From the NCBI RefSeq assembly GCF_035917575.1, contig NZ_CP109090.1, forward strand, positions 496,001-560,000: a DNA stretch of 64,000 nt, given 5' to 3'. Each line of letters opens with the position of its first letter. Position 1 is the first letter of the stretch. The translations under genes and the position numbers were made by a program. Shown piece by piece: positions 27,802 to 37,358 of the stretch. The stretch is from Streptomyces sp. NBC_01788 (GTDB lineage: Bacteria > Actinomycetota > Actinomycetes > Streptomycetales > Streptomycetaceae). The notes beneath the pieces are model-generated. The model worked only from the letters and a program-made list of their open reading frames with translations. It searched no databases and had not been told where the DNA came from.

Positions 27802-29514
27802 ATGCCCCACACCACTCCCGAGCCCGTCGACTTCTTCGCCCGCCACCGAGAGTTGCTGGAGACGGCGGTCGCGGCCACCGAGAGCCGGGACCACTGGACC
27901 CCGTACCCGGAGTCGCCCAGCAAGTCGGTGTACGGCGAGGAGGCCCCGAAGCTCGGTGAGGCCGCTTTCCGGGACCAGATGGGCAAGCCGTTCGAGCTGC
28001 CCGGACACCCCGGCGAGGGGACCGTGCAGGCCACCGAGACCTCCCCCTACGGCTTCGGCCTCGGCATCGGCTACCCCCGCGTCCGGCCCGAGGAGGCGGT
28101 GGCCGCCGCCAAGGCCGCCACGGGCCCCTGGCGCGACGCGGGCCCGGATGTCCGCGCCGGTGTCGCCGCCGAGATCCTGGCCCGGCTCAACGCGGCCGGC
28201 TTCGAGAACGCGCACGCCGTGCAGCACACCACCGGACAGGCCTTCGTCATGGCGTTCCAGGCGGGCGGCCCGCACGCGCAGGACCGCGGCCTGGAGGCCG
28301 TCGCCTACGCCTGGGCGGAGCAGAAGCGGCACCCGCGCTCCGCGCGCTGGACCAAGCCCCAGCGCAAGGGCGGGGACCTGGTGATGGACAAGAAGTTCAC
28401 GCCGGTCGGACGCGGTGTCTCGCTGCTGATCGCCTGCAACACCTTCCCCACCTGGAACAGCTATCCGGGCCTGTTCGCCAGCCTGGTCACCGGCAACCCC
28501 GTGGTGATCAAGCCGCACCCGGGCGCCGTACTGCCGCTGGCGCTCACCGTGCGCACCGCCCGCGAGGTCCTCGCCGAGGCCGGCTTCGACCCCAACCTCG
28601 TGATCCTGGCCGCCGAGGAGCCCGGCGAGCGGACCGCTGGCCTCCTCGCGCTCCACCCGGACGTGCGCATCATCGACTTCACCGGCTCCACGGAGTTCGG
28701 CGACTGGCTGGAGACCAACGCCCGCCAGGCCGCCGTGTACACCGAGAAGGCGGGTCTGAACACGGTCGTCCTGGACTCCACCGACGACTACCGCGGGCTG
28801 CTGGGCAATCTCGCCTTCTCACTGTCCCTGTACAGCGGCCAGATGTGCACCACCCCGCAGAACCTGCTGATCCCCCGCGCCGGCATCGCCACCGACCAGG
28901 GCGTCAGGACCGCCGACGAGTTCGCCGCCGATCTGGGGGCCGCGCTGGACAAGCTCCTCGGCGACCCGGCCCGCGCGGCCGGCACGCTCGGCGCCGTCGT
29001 CAACGACGGCGTGCTCGACCGACTGGAGAAGGCGGCGGCGCTTGGCATCACGGCGCACGCCTCGCAGCCGGTGGAGCACCCCGAGTTCCCGCAGGCCACC
29101 ATCCGTACGCCGCTGGTGGCGCGCCTGGACGCGGAGGCGGACGAGGAGACGTACACCCGCGAGTGGTTCGGGCCCGTCTCCTTCGTCATCGGCACCGACT
29201 CCACCGAGCACAGCCTGCGGATCCTCCGGGAGACGGTGCGCGCCCACGGCGCGCTGACCGCCGCCGTGCACTCCACGAGCGAAGAGGTCCTGGCCGCCGC
29301 CGAGTCGGCGGCCCTGGACGCGGGGGTGCATCTGTCGGAGAACCTCACCGGCGGCGTCTTCGTCAACCAGTCCGCGGCCTTCAGCGACTTCCACGGCAGC
29401 GCCGCCAACCCCGCGGCCAGCGCCACCCTGTCCGACCCCGCGTTCGTCACCGGCCGCTTCGCGACGCTCCAGTCGCGCCGCCCCGCCGCCATCGAGGAGA
29501 GCACCCATGCCTGA
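27802..29514 (+). CDS. paaN: PaaN, aldehyde dehydrogenase-like ring-cleavage enzyme
   Basis: A 570-residue aldehyde dehydrogenase-fold protein. Catalytic Cys349 is in SGQMCTTPQ and the general base Glu315 in YTEKAGLN. The N-terminal extension includes the family segment TPYPESPSKSVYGEEAPK. It acts in the phenylacetyl-CoA pathway on the ring-opened oxepin-CoA aldehyde, like the dehydrogenase half of E. coli PaaZ, but lacks the C-terminal MaoC hydratase domain of PaaZ. The ATG at 27802 has GAGGTGG 5 bases upstream; a GTG at 27793 is possible. It overlaps the thiolase gene by 8 bases and opens a five-gene coupled run. Confidence 0.88.
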   Translation: MPHTTPEPVDFFARHRELLETAVAATESRDHWTPYPESPSKSVYGEEAPKLGEAAFRDQMGKPFELPGHPGEGTVQATETSPYGFGLGIGYPRVRPEEAVAAAKAATGPWRDAGPDVRAGVAAEILARLNAAGFENAHAVQHTTGQAFVMAFQAGGPHAQDRGLEAVAYAWAEQKRHPRSARWTKPQRKGGDLVMDKKFTPVGRGVSLLIACNTFPTWNSYPGLFASLVTGNPVVIKPHPGAVLPLALTVRTAREVLAEAGFDPNLVILAAEEPGERTAGLLALHPDVRIIDFTGSTEFGDWLETNARQAAVYTEKAGLNTVVLDSTDDYRGLLGNLAFSLSLYSGQMCTTPQNLLIPRAGIATDQGVRTADEFAADLGAALDKLLGDPARAAGTLGAVVNDGVLDRLEKAAALGITAHASQPVEHPEFPQATIRTPLVARLDAEADEETYTREWFGPVSFVIGTDSTEHSLRILRETVRAHGALTAAVHSTSEEVLAAAESAALDAGVHLSENLTGGVFVNQSAAFSDFHGSAANPAASATLSDPAFVTGRFATLQSRRPAAIEESTHA

Positions 29515-30730
29515 CGAGGTCTACCTGATCGACGGGGCCCGCACCCCGCAGGGCCGCTACGGCGGCGCCCTGGCCTCCGTCCGCCCCGACGACCTGGCGG
29601 CGCTGGTGGTCGGTGAGGCCGTGCGCCGCGCCGCGATCCCGGCCGAGGCCGTGGACGAGGTGATCCTGGGCGCCGCCAACCAGGCGGGCGAGGACAACCG
29701 CGACGTGGCACGCATGGCGGTGCTGCTCGCCGGGCTCCCGCACACCGTGCCCGGCTACACCGTCAACCGGCTGTGCGCCTCGGGTCTGACCGCGGTCGCC
29801 TCGGCGGCCCAGGCGATCCGGTCCGGCGAGGCCGACCTGGTCGTCGCGGGCGGCGTGGAGTCGATGACCCGCGCCCCGTGGGTGATGGAGAAGCCGGGCA
29901 CCCCGTGGGCCAAGCCGGGCCAGGTGCACGACACGTCCCTGGGCTGGCGCTTCACCAACCCGCGCTTCGCAGCCGCCGACCGCGCGGTGCCCGCCGGGGC
30001 CGGTCCGGACACGGTGCGGACGACCCTGTCGATGGGTGAGACGGCCGAGGAGGTCGCTGCCCTCGACGGCATCACCCGCGCCGACTCCGACGCCTTCGCG
30101 CTGCGCAGCCACCAGCGGGCCGTCGCCGCGCAGGACGCCGGGCACTTCGACCGCGAGATCGTCCCGGTCCCGGTGAAGGACGGACTGGTGGAGCGCGACG
30201 AGGGCCCGCGCCCGTCGACGACGCTCGAGAAGCTGGGCTCCCTGCGCACCATCTTCCGCAAGGACGGCATCGTCACCGCGGGCTCGTCCTCCCCGCTGTC
30301 CGACGGGGCGTCGGCGCTGGTCGTGGCGAGCGCGGCGGCCGTTGAGCGGTACGGACTCACCCCGCGCGCCCGCGTCGTCACCTCCGCCTCGGCCGGGGTG
30401 CAGCCCAACCTCATGGGCCTCGGCCCGGTTCCCGCCACGCAGAAGGCGCTGGCTCGCGCCGGCTGGCAGACCGCGGACCTGGACGCCGTCGAGCTCAACG
30501 AGGCGTTCGCCGCGCAGGCACTGGCCGTCGTACGCCGGCTCAAGCTCGACGAGGACCGCGTCAACGCCGACGGCGGCGCCATCGCGCTCGGCCATCCGCT
30601 GGGCTGCTCGGGCGCCCGCATCCTGCTCACGCTGCTCGGCCGCCTGGAGCGCGAGGACGCCCGCCGGGGCCTGGCAACCCTGTGCGTGGGCGTGGGCCAG
30701 GGCGTGGCGATGCTGGTGGAGCGCGTGTGA
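29507..30730 (+). CDS. paaJ: acetyl-CoA acyltransferase (3-oxoadipyl-CoA thiolase type)
   Basis: A 407-residue thiolase. The nucleophile Cys90 is in RLCASG, then NEAFAAQ with the conserved His region, and at the end GGAIALGHPLGCSGAR and LCVGVGQG (second Cys). In this operon it should cleave 3-oxoadipyl-CoA and 3-oxo-5,6-dehydrosuberyl-CoA to acetyl-CoA and succinyl-CoA. Its start overlaps paaN by 8 bases and GAGGAG precedes it. The gene name follows pathway position; it could act on other 3-oxoacyl-CoAs. Confidence 0.88.
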   Translation: MPDEVYLIDGARTPQGRYGGALASVRPDDLAALVVGEAVRRAAIPAEAVDEVILGAANQAGEDNRDVARMAVLLAGLPHTVPGYTVNRLCASGLTAVASAAQAIRSGEADLVVAGGVESMTRAPWVMEKPGTPWAKPGQVHDTSLGWRFTNPRFAAADRAVPAGAGPDTVRTTLSMGETAEEVAALDGITRADSDAFALRSHQRAVAAQDAGHFDREIVPVPVKDGLVERDEGPRPSTTLEKLGSLRTIFRKDGIVTAGSSSPLSDGASALVVASAAAVERYGLTPRARVVTSASAGVQPNLMGLGPVPATQKALARAGWQTADLDAVELNEAFAAQALAVVRRLKLDEDRVNADGGAIALGHPLGCSGARILLTLLGRLEREDARRGLATLCVGVGQGVAMLVERV

Positions 30731-31482
30731 GCCGGGACGCGTACGAGACGCTGCTGGTCGAGGAGCGCGATGACCGGGTCGTGGTGACCCTGCACCGCCC
30801 CGAGGCACGCAACGCGATCAGCGGGCTCATGATCCGCGAACTGCACGCGGTGTGCGACCTGTTGGAGGACGACCCGAAGCTGCTGCTGCTCACCGGCCAC
30901 GACAACGTGTTCGCGGGCGGCGCGGACATCGCGGAGCTGCTGCGGCGGGGCCGGGACGAGGCGCTCCAGGGGATCAACAGCCGCCTGTTCGAGCGGGTGC
31001 GCAGGCTGCCCATGCCGACCGTGGCCGCCGTCGACGGCTGGGCGCTGGGCGGCGGGGCGGAGCTGTCCTACGCCTGCGACATCCGTATCGCGGGACCCGA
31101 CGCCGTCTTCGGCAACCCGGAGCCGGGGCTCGGCATCCTGGCGGCGGCCGGGGCGTGCTGGCGCCTTCCTGAGCTGGTCGGCGAGTCGGTCGCCAAGCAG
31201 GTGCTGCTCGCCGGGCGGAACCTGGATGCCCGGGCGGCGCTGGCCGCGGGTCTGGTCATCGACGTCGTACCCGCGGAGAAGCTGCTCGACGAGGCGCACG
31301 CGCTGCTGGACCGCATGGCGCGGTCCTCGGCCACCGCGCTGCGTCTGACGAAGCTCGTCGTCGACGCGCCGGGCGCGCACCCGGTCGCCGACGACCTGGC
31401 GCAGGCGGTGCTCTTCGAGGGACAGGACAAGCAGGACCGCATGACGCGTTTCCTGGAGAAGAGGAACAGGAGCAAGGCATGA
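30727..31482 (+). CDS. enoyl-CoA hydratase (PaaF-like)
   Basis: A 251-residue crotonase. Oxyanion-hole motifs are NVFAGGADIAEL (about residue 60) and DGWALGGGAELSYACD (about 103-118), with the catalytic Glu in AELSY and a second region FGNPEPGLGILAAAG, which is normal for a hydratase. The GTG start at 30727 overlaps the thiolase stop; GGAG precedes. It probably hydrates 2,3-dehydroadipyl-CoA (PaaF role); the other crotonase of the locus at 32330 would take the isomerase role. Confidence 0.82.
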   Translation: MSRDAYETLLVEERDDRVVVTLHRPEARNAISGLMIRELHAVCDLLEDDPKLLLLTGHDNVFAGGADIAELLRRGRDEALQGINSRLFERVRRLPMPTVAAVDGWALGGGAELSYACDIRIAGPDAVFGNPEPGLGILAAAGACWRLPELVGESVAKQVLLAGRNLDARAALAAGLVIDVVPAEKLLDEAHALLDRMARSSATALRLTKLVVDAPGAHPVADDLAQAVLFEGQDKQDRMTRFLEKRNRSKA

Positions 31483-32339
31483 GCAGTCCGACCGTGCCCG
31501 CCGTCGTCGGTGTGATCGGCGGTGGCCGGATGGGGGCCGGAATCGCGCAGTCGTTCGCGGCCGCCGGGTCGTCGGTGACCGTCGTGGAGAGCGGTGCGCA
31601 CGCCGCGGCCGCCGCCGTGGAGCGCGTCGCCACCGGGCTGCGCCGGGCCGCCGAGCGCGGCCGGCTGGCCGAGCCCGCCGAGCAGGTCCTCGCCCGGGTC
31701 ACGGCCGTGGAGTCCGTGGACGGTCTCGCGCAGGGCACCGAACTGGTCGTCGAGGCTGTGCCCGAGAACGCGGCGCTGAAGGCCGGGCTGCTCGCCGCGG
31801 CCGAGGCGGCGGTGGACGACGCGACCGTGCTGGCCACCAACACCAGCTCACTTTCGGTCGCCGAGCTGGCCTCGGCGCTGACGGTGCCGGGCCGCTTCCT
31901 GGGCATGCACTTCTTCAACCCCGTGCCCGCCTCCGAGCTGATCGAGATCGTCGTGGCGCCGGAGACCTCGCCCGAGGTCGTGCGGGCGGCGCTCGGCTGG
32001 ACCCACGCGCTGGGCAAGAAGGACGTCGTCGTCAAGGACTCCCCCGGCTTCGCCAGCAGCCGTCTCGGCCTGGCGCTCGGCCTGGAGGCGATCCGCATGG
32101 TCGAGGAGGGCGTGGCCGAGCCGGAGGCGATCGACGACGCGATGAGCCTCGGCTACAAGCACCCCATGGGCCCGCTGCGCCTGACCGACCTGGTCGGTCT
32201 CGACGTCCGCCTGGCCATCGCCGAGTACCTGCACGCCACGCTCGGGGAGAGGTTCGCCCCGCCGCAGCTGCTGCGCGACAAGGTCGCCAGGGGCGAACTC
32301 GGCCGCAAGTCGGGACAGGGGTTCTACACATGGCAGTGA
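31479..32339 (+). CDS. paaH: 3-hydroxyacyl-CoA dehydrogenase (PaaH-like)
   Basis: A 286-residue NAD-dependent dehydrogenase. Rossmann motif GVIGGGRMGAGIAQSFA at the N-terminus; the catalytic His is in GMHFFNPVPASELIEI (about residue 145), followed by KDSPGFASSRL and the C-terminal helical domain ending GRKSGQGFYTW. It should oxidise 3-hydroxyadipyl-CoA in the phenylacetate pathway. It overlaps the crotonase before it (ATGA) and the next gene by 10 bases. Single-domain length (about 280) is normal. Confidence 0.86.
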   Translation: MSSPTVPAVVGVIGGGRMGAGIAQSFAAAGSSVTVVESGAHAAAAAVERVATGLRRAAERGRLAEPAEQVLARVTAVESVDGLAQGTELVVEAVPENAALKAGLLAAAEAAVDDATVLATNTSSLSVAELASALTVPGRFLGMHFFNPVPASELIEIVVAPETSPEVVRAALGWTHALGKKDVVVKDSPGFASSRLGLALGLEAIRMVEEGVAEPEAIDDAMSLGYKHPMGPLRLTDLVGLDVRLAIAEYLHATLGERFAPPQLLRDKVARGELGRKSGQGFYTWQ

Positions 32340-33169
32340 CCCCGCCGGAGGCGGCCTCGCCCGACGCGGCGGGGCAGAGTGTCGGCTACCGCGTCGATGA
32401 CGGCGTCGCGGTCATCGAACTGCGCAGGCCTTCCGCCGGAAACGCGCTCGACGCGGCCCTGCGGTCCGGGCTGCTGGCCGCCGTGCGCCGGGTGGCCGGT
32501 GACGCGGACGGCGAGCGGGTGCGCGCGGTGCTGCTGACCGCGCAGGGCCGGAACTTCTGCGTCGGGCAGGACCTCAAGGAGCACGCCGAGGCCCTCGAGC
32601 GCGACCCGGAGTCGGCGTTCGCCGTGGTGCGGGCCGAGTACAACCCGCTGGTGGAGGCGCTGCACGCGCTGCCCGTGCCGGTGGTCGCGGCGGTCGAGGG
32701 CGCGTGCGTCGGGGCCGGGCTGGGTCTCGCGCTGTGCGCCGATGTGCGGGTGGCGTCGGACGGCGCGCGGTTCGCGACCGCGTTCACCGGGATCGGGCTG
32801 GCCGCCGACAGCGGTCTGAGCCTGTCGCTGACCCGGGCGGTCGGCCCGTCGTATGCCGCGCTCCTCATGTTGCTCGGCGACCACTTGGACGCCGGGGTCG
32901 CACAGGAGCTGGGGCTGGCGCACCTGGTCGTGCCCGACGGGCAGGCGGCGGCCGAGGGGCTGGCGCTGGCCCGGCGGCTGGCGGCGGGTCCCACGGCCGC
33001 GTACGGCGAGGTCAAGGCGTTGCTGCGGCACGCGGCGTCCGGGGCGGGGCTGAGCGCGGTACTGGAGCGTGAGGCGGCGGCCCAGGAGCGGCTCGGTGCC
33101 ACCGAGGACCACCGCGGCGCCGTGCGGGCCTTCCTCGCCAAGGAGAAGCCGTCCTTCGGGGGCCGCTGA
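32330..33169 (+). CDS. enoyl-CoA hydratase/isomerase (PaaG-like)
   Basis: A 279-residue crotonase. Its active-site segments are GRNFCVGQDLKEHAE (about residues 76-90, the form seen in PaaG, where Asp is catalytic) and VEGACVGAGLGLALCADV. It most resembles PaaG, which converts the ring 1,2-epoxide to the oxepin form and later shifts a double bond. The start overlaps the previous gene by 10 bases. About 190 bases and a candidate PaaR site follow before paaA. Confidence 0.8.
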   Translation: MAVTPPEAASPDAAGQSVGYRVDDGVAVIELRRPSAGNALDAALRSGLLAAVRRVAGDADGERVRAVLLTAQGRNFCVGQDLKEHAEALERDPESAFAVVRAEYNPLVEALHALPVPVVAAVEGACVGAGLGLALCADVRVASDGARFATAFTGIGLAADSGLSLSLTRAVGPSYAALLMLLGDHLDAGVAQELGLAHLVVPDGQAAAEGLALARRLAAGPTAAYGEVKALLRHAASGAGLSAVLEREAAAQERLGATEDHRGAVRAFLAKEKPSFGGR

Positions 33170-33321
33170 GAAAGGGCCGCCGGACCGAGGGCCGCTGAGC
33201 AAAGAGGCCGGACCGAGCGCCGCCCGTCGTACGCGGCGGCCCTCGCACCGCCCCGCGGCCGCGTGCGGCCGGGCGATCCCGGATCCAGGGGTTGCCGGGG
33301 CCGGGAAAATTCGACAGACTA

Positions 33322-33343
33322 TTACCCGAACGAATGGTCGGTA
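33322..33343. promoter_or_regulatory. candidate PaaR operator before paaA
   Basis: On the minus strand this reads TACCGACC-N5-TTCGG, followed by GTAA, matching the site at 27725-27746 in 15 of the 17 non-spacer bases and with the same spacing. It ends 15 bases before the paaA ATG (33359), so it overlaps the paaA promoter or leader. Confidence 0.7.
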
Positions 33344-33358
33344 GGGAAGCTGGTATCG

Positions 33359-34372
33359 ATGACCACGTCACACGGCACAGTGTCGAGCGGCGACAGCGCG
33401 GAGCAGCGGCTCCAGGAGCAGTTCGACGCGACGATCGCGAAGGATCAGCGGATCGAGCCCCGGGACTGGATGCCCGAGGGCTACCGGAAGACGCTGATCC
33501 GCCAGATCGCGCAGCACGCCCACTCGGAGATCATCGGGATGCAGCCCGAGGGCGAATGGATCACCCGGGCCCCCTCGCTGCGCCGCAAGGCCATCCTCTT
33601 CGCGAAGGTCCAGGACGAGGCCGGGCACGGCCTGTACCTGTACTCGGCGGCCGAGACCCTGGGCGCCGACCGCGCGGACCTCACCGAGCGCCTCATCGAG
33701 GGCCGGCAGAAGTACTCCTCGATCTTCAACTACCCCACCCCGACCTTCGCCGACGTCGGCGTGATCGGCTGGTTCGTCGACGGCGCGGCGATCTGCAACC
33801 AGGTGCCGCTGTGCCGCAGTTCGTACGGCCCCTACGCCCGCTCCATGGTGCGGATCTGCAAGGAGGAGTCGTTCCACCAGCGGCAGGGCTACGAGCTGCT
33901 GATGACGATGATGCGCGGCACCGACGCCCAGCGCGAGATGGTGCAGGACGCGGTGAACCGCTGGTGGTGGCCGTCCCTGATGATGTTCGGCCCGCCCGAC
34001 GGCGACTCCCCCAACTCGGCCGCCTCGATGGCCTGGAAGATCAAGCGGCACAGCAACGACGAACTGCGTCGGCGATTCGTCGACATGACCGTCCCGCAGG
34101 CCGAGAAGCTGGGCGTCACCCTGCCCGACCCCGAGCTGCGCTGGAACGAGGAGCGCGGCCGGCATGACTTCGGCACCCCCGACTGGTCCGAGCTCAAGCG
34201 CGTGATCAGCGGCGACGGGCCGTGCAACGAGGAGCGCGTGGCACGGCGGAGGGCCGCGCACGAGGACGGCGCCTGGGTGCGTGAGGCGGCGTCCGCGCAC
34301 GCGGCCAAGCGGGCCGCCATGACCGGGGCCACCGAGGACGCCCGGAACAACGAGGAAGGAACGGCGGCATGA
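33359..34372 (+). CDS. paaA: phenylacetyl-CoA 1,2-epoxidase subunit A (catalytic)
   Basis: A 337-residue diiron oxygenase subunit that epoxidises the ring of phenylacetyl-CoA. Metal-site segments: [32 protein letters not shown] (ExxH) and [15 protein letters not shown] (ExxH). The start is ATG 33359 with AGGGAAG about 8 bases upstream; the frame upstream to 33263 is not coding. It overlaps paaB by ATGA. The PaaR-like site lies just upstream. Confidence 0.95.
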   Translation: MTTSHGTVSSGDSAEQRLQEQFDATIAKDQRIEPRDWMPEGYRKTLIRQIAQHAHSEIIGMQPEGEWITRAPSLRRKAILFAKVQDEAGHGLYLYSAAETLGADRADLTERLIEGRQKYSSIFNYPTPTFADVGVIGWFVDGAAICNQVPLCRSSYGPYARSMVRICKEESFHQRQGYELLMTMMRGTDAQREMVQDAVNRWWWPSLMMFGPPDGDSPNSAASMAWKIKRHSNDELRRRFVDMTVPQAEKLGVTLPDPELRWNEERGRHDFGTPDWSELKRVISGDGPCNEERVARRRAAHEDGAWVREAASAHAAKRAAMTGATEDARNNEEGTAA

Positions 34373-34671
34373 GCAACACCGGTGGTACGAAGGACAGTTG
34401 GCCGCTGTACGAGGTGTTCGTCCGCGGCAAGCGCGGCCTGAACCACGTGCACGTCGGCTCGCTGCACGCGGCCGACGACGCCATGGCGCTCAGCCACGCC
34501 CGCGACCTGTACACCCGGCGCAACGAGGGCGTGAGCATCTGGGTGGTGCGCTCGGAGCACATAGCCGCCTCCACCCGGGACGAGAAGGACCCCTTCTTCG
34601 CGCCCAGCGCCGACAAGGTCTACCGGCACCCCACCTTCTACGACATCCCCGACGATGTCCCCCACATCTAG
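34369..34671 (+). CDS. paaB: phenylacetyl-CoA epoxidase subunit B
   Basis: A 100-residue small subunit ([53 protein letters not shown]) with the conserved family sequence. PaaB connects the catalytic core of the epoxidase to the reductase. Coupled to paaA by ATGA; 13 bases before paaC. Confidence 0.95.
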   Translation: MSNTGGTKDSWPLYEVFVRGKRGLNHVHVGSLHAADDAMALSHARDLYTRRNEGVSIWVVRSEHIAASTRDEKDPFFAPSADKVYRHPTFYDIPDDVPHI

Positions 34672-34684
34672 GAGCAGGACGGAC

Positions 34685-35551
34685 ATGAGCGACGTCACCG
34701 ACGACCACGTCTACCTGTCCCTGGCCGCGGACCACGGGGAGTCGGACGCCCGATGGGCCTTCGGCACCGGTTTCGAGGACCCGCTGCACGGCGTCGACAC
34801 CACCGTGCCGGACTCGGTCGAGCCCGCCGAGCTGGCCGCGTACTGCCTCGCCCTCGGGGACGACGCCCTGGTCGGCGCGCAGCGCCTGGCCGAGTGGTGC
34901 ACGCGGGCCCCGGAGCTGGAGGAGGAGGTCGCCCTGGCCAACATCGGCCTCGACCTGCTCGGCCAGGCACGGCTGCTCTACGCGCGCGCAGGCCAGGTCG
35001 ACGGCAGCGGCCGGAACGAGGACGCCTACGCCTACTTCCGGGACGCGGCGGACTTCCGCAACGTCCGGCTCGCCGAACTCCCCAACGGCGACTTCGCGTT
35101 CTCCGTCACCCGGCTGCTGGTGCTGTCCTGCTGGCGCCTGGCCGTCTTCCAGCGGATCGCCGCCACCACGCAGGACCCGGTCCTGAGGGCGATCGCCGCC
35201 AAGGGTGTCAACGAGCTCGCCTATCACCGGCAGTTCGCGGCGGACTGGGTGGTGCGCCTGGGCGACGGCACGGAGGAGTCCCACCGGCGGATGCGGGCCG
35301 CGCTCGCCGCCGTCGCCCCGTACACGGACGAACTCTTCGCGCCGCGACCGGGGTTCGGCGTCGACCCGGCGGATGTGCGGGAGGAGACGACGGCCGTGCT
35401 GGGGCAGGTCCTCGACGCCGCCGGTCTTGAGCCGCTCGCGGCCGGGGCGCTGCCCGGTCAGGGCCGGGAGGGCGACCACACCGAGCATCTGGCCCCGCTG
35501 CTGGAGGAGTTGCAGGGTCTGGCCCGCGCGCATCCGGAGGCGACATGGTGA
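34685..35551 (+). CDS. paaC: phenylacetyl-CoA epoxidase subunit C (structural)
   Basis: A 288-residue ferritin-like partner of PaaA (YCLALGDDALVGAQRLAEWC; EEEVALANIGLDLLGQARL; GVNELAYHRQFAADWV). It forms the PaaAC core and carries a degenerate metal site. The start ATG 34685 has AGGACGG just before it. The last bases overlap paaD. Confidence 0.94.
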   Translation: MSDVTDDHVYLSLAADHGESDARWAFGTGFEDPLHGVDTTVPDSVEPAELAAYCLALGDDALVGAQRLAEWCTRAPELEEEVALANIGLDLLGQARLLYARAGQVDGSGRNEDAYAYFRDAADFRNVRLAELPNGDFAFSVTRLLVLSCWRLAVFQRIAATTQDPVLRAIAAKGVNELAYHRQFAADWVVRLGDGTEESHRRMRAALAAVAPYTDELFAPRPGFGVDPADVREETTAVLGQVLDAAGLEPLAAGALPGQGREGDHTEHLAPLLEELQGLARAHPEATW

Positions 35552-36057
35552 GCGCACTGGACGAGCGGCGCGCGCGGCACGTGGCCGAGCAGGTCCCGGA
35601 CCCGGAGCTGCCCATGCTCACGCTGGCCGACCTCGGCGTGCTGCGCACCGTCGAGATGAGGCCGGACGGCACGGTCGTCGCCGGTCTGACCCCCACCTAC
35701 TCCGGCTGTCCCGCGATGGCGGAGATGCGCGCCGACGTGGCCGCGCGGTTGCGTTCGGCCGGTTTCGCGCAGGTGGAGATCCGTACCGTCCTGGACCCGC
35801 CGTGGACGACGGACTGGATCACCGCGGAGGGCCGGCGCAAGCTCACCGAGGCGGGCATCGCCCCTCCCGGCAGTGCGCCCCGGCGCACCGGCGGCGCCGT
35901 GCCGCTGGAGCTGTCCATCACCCGGCGCGCGGTGGCGTGCCCGCGCTGCGGTTCGTCCGACACCGAGGAGACGTCCCGCTTCGCCGCCACCTCCTGCAAG
36001 GCACTGTGGCGCTGCCGCAGCTGTCTGGAGCCGTTCGAGTACGTCAAGGAGATCTGA
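35545..36057 (+). CDS. paaD: phenylacetate pathway protein PaaD (MIP18/SufT family)
   Basis: A 170-residue iron-sulfur assembly-type protein. N-terminal MIP18 domain: VPDPELPMLTLADLGVL and TPTYSGCPAM, with Cys of the family. C-terminal zinc ribbon: CPRCGSSDTEET and CRSCLEPFEY. PaaD is needed for maturation of the epoxidase or its reductase. GGAGG lies 4 bases before the ATG at 35545 and 7 before a GTG at 35548 that overlaps the paaC stop; either may start. Its stop overlaps paaE (TGATG). Confidence 0.92.
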   Translation: MVSALDERRARHVAEQVPDPELPMLTLADLGVLRTVEMRPDGTVVAGLTPTYSGCPAMAEMRADVAARLRSAGFAQVEIRTVLDPPWTTDWITAEGRRKLTEAGIAPPGSAPRRTGGAVPLELSITRRAVACPRCGSSDTEETSRFAATSCKALWRCRSCLEPFEYVKEI

Positions 36058-37172
36058 TGGCCCCGACCACCACGACGGAGACCGACGTGTCCGCCGCCCC
36101 CGCGCGGCGCCGCCGTCCGGCCTTCCACCCGCTGCGGGTCGCCGCGGTGCAGCCGCTGTGCGCGGACGCGGCCGCCATCAGCTTCGACGTGCCCGAGGAA
36201 CTGGCGCAGGAGTTCGCCTACCGTCCCGGCCAGTCCCTCACGCTGCGCCGTGAGGTCGACGGGCGCGACGAGCGTCGCTCGTACTCCATCTGCTCCCCCG
36301 TCGGCGCCCGCCCCCGCATCGGCGTGCGTGTGGTGCCCGGCGGCCTGTTCTCCTCCTGGCTGGTGGAGGACGTCCGCCCCGGCGACACCGTCGAGGTGAT
36401 GGCCCCCACCGGCGCCTTCACCCCCGACCTCGCCGAACCGGGCCACCACGTCCTGATCGCCGCGGGCTCCGGAATCACCCCCATGATGTCCATCGCCGAG
36501 TCCGTCCTGGCCGCCGACTCCCGCTCCCGGGTCACCCTCTTCTACGGCAACCGCCGTACCGACACGGTGATGTTCGCCGACGAACTCGCCGACCTGAAGG
36601 ACCTCTACCCCACCCGCTTCCAGCTCGGGCACGTCCTGTCCCGCGAACCGCGCGAGGCCGAACTTCTCTCGGGGCGCCTGGACTCCGAGCGCCTGGCCGC
36701 GCTCATCGACGGGCTCGTCGACGTGAAGAGCGCCGACCACTGGTGGCTGTGCGGTCCGCACGGCATGGTCCGCGACGCGCAGAAGCTGCTCGGGGACCTC
36801 GGCGTCCCGGCGGACCGCGTCCACCAGGAGCTGTTCTTCGCCGACGACGAGCCGATCCGCACGGTCCGCCACGAGGACGCCACGGGCGACGGCCCGGTCA
36901 GCCAGGTCACCATCACGCTCGACGGCCGCTCCACCACGTCCCCGCTCTCCCGCGAGACGACGATCCTGGACGGGGCGACGCGGGTGCGCCCGGACATGCC
37001 CTTCGCCTGCAAGGGCGGCGTGTGCGGCACCTGCCGCGCCCTGGTCACGGACGGCGAGGCCGACATGCGCCGCAACTACGCGCTGGAGCCCTCCGAGGTC
37101 GACGCCGGCTACGTGCTGACCTGCCAGACGTTCCCGGTGTCCGACACCCTGACCGTCGACTTCGACAGCTGA
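36057..37172 (+). CDS. paaE: phenylacetyl-CoA epoxidase reductase
   Basis: A 371-residue ferredoxin-NADP reductase-type protein with a C-terminal plant-type [2Fe-2S] domain. FAD-binding segment ERRSYSICSP, NAD(P) motif GSGITPMMSIA, then CKGGVCGTCRAL and YVLTCQTFPV for the four cluster Cys. It passes electrons from NADPH to PaaA. Last gene of the paaABCDE run; a terminator hairpin follows 4 bases after the stop. Confidence 0.95.
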   Translation: MAPTTTTETDVSAAPARRRRPAFHPLRVAAVQPLCADAAAISFDVPEELAQEFAYRPGQSLTLRREVDGRDERRSYSICSPVGARPRIGVRVVPGGLFSSWLVEDVRPGDTVEVMAPTGAFTPDLAEPGHHVLIAAGSGITPMMSIAESVLAADSRSRVTLFYGNRRTDTVMFADELADLKDLYPTRFQLGHVLSREPREAELLSGRLDSERLAALIDGLVDVKSADHWWLCGPHGMVRDAQKLLGDLGVPADRVHQELFFADDEPIRTVRHEDATGDGPVSQVTITLDGRSTTSPLSRETTILDGATRVRPDMPFACKGGVCGTCRALVTDGEADMRRNYALEPSEVDAGYVLTCQTFPVSDTLTVDFDS

Positions 37173-37176
37173 GGCC

Positions 37177-37199
37177 GTCCGGGCGGGACCTGCCCGGAC
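37177..37199 (+). terminator. terminator of paaABCDE
   Basis: GTCCGGGC pairs perfectly with GCCCGGAC around a 7-base loop, starting 4 bases after the paaE stop. Confidence 0.7.
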
Positions 37200-37358
37200 C
37201 ACGCCGACCTGATCGTCTTCGCCCTGGCCGGGCGGGTACGCGGGGTGCATGACGGGTACATCCTCAGATGTACGCCGGCTGCCTGATCGGCACCTCCGCT
37301 AAACCGACCGCCCGCCAGGCAGTCGGCAAACACGCGCGGGGCAGCGGGCTGTCTTCGC

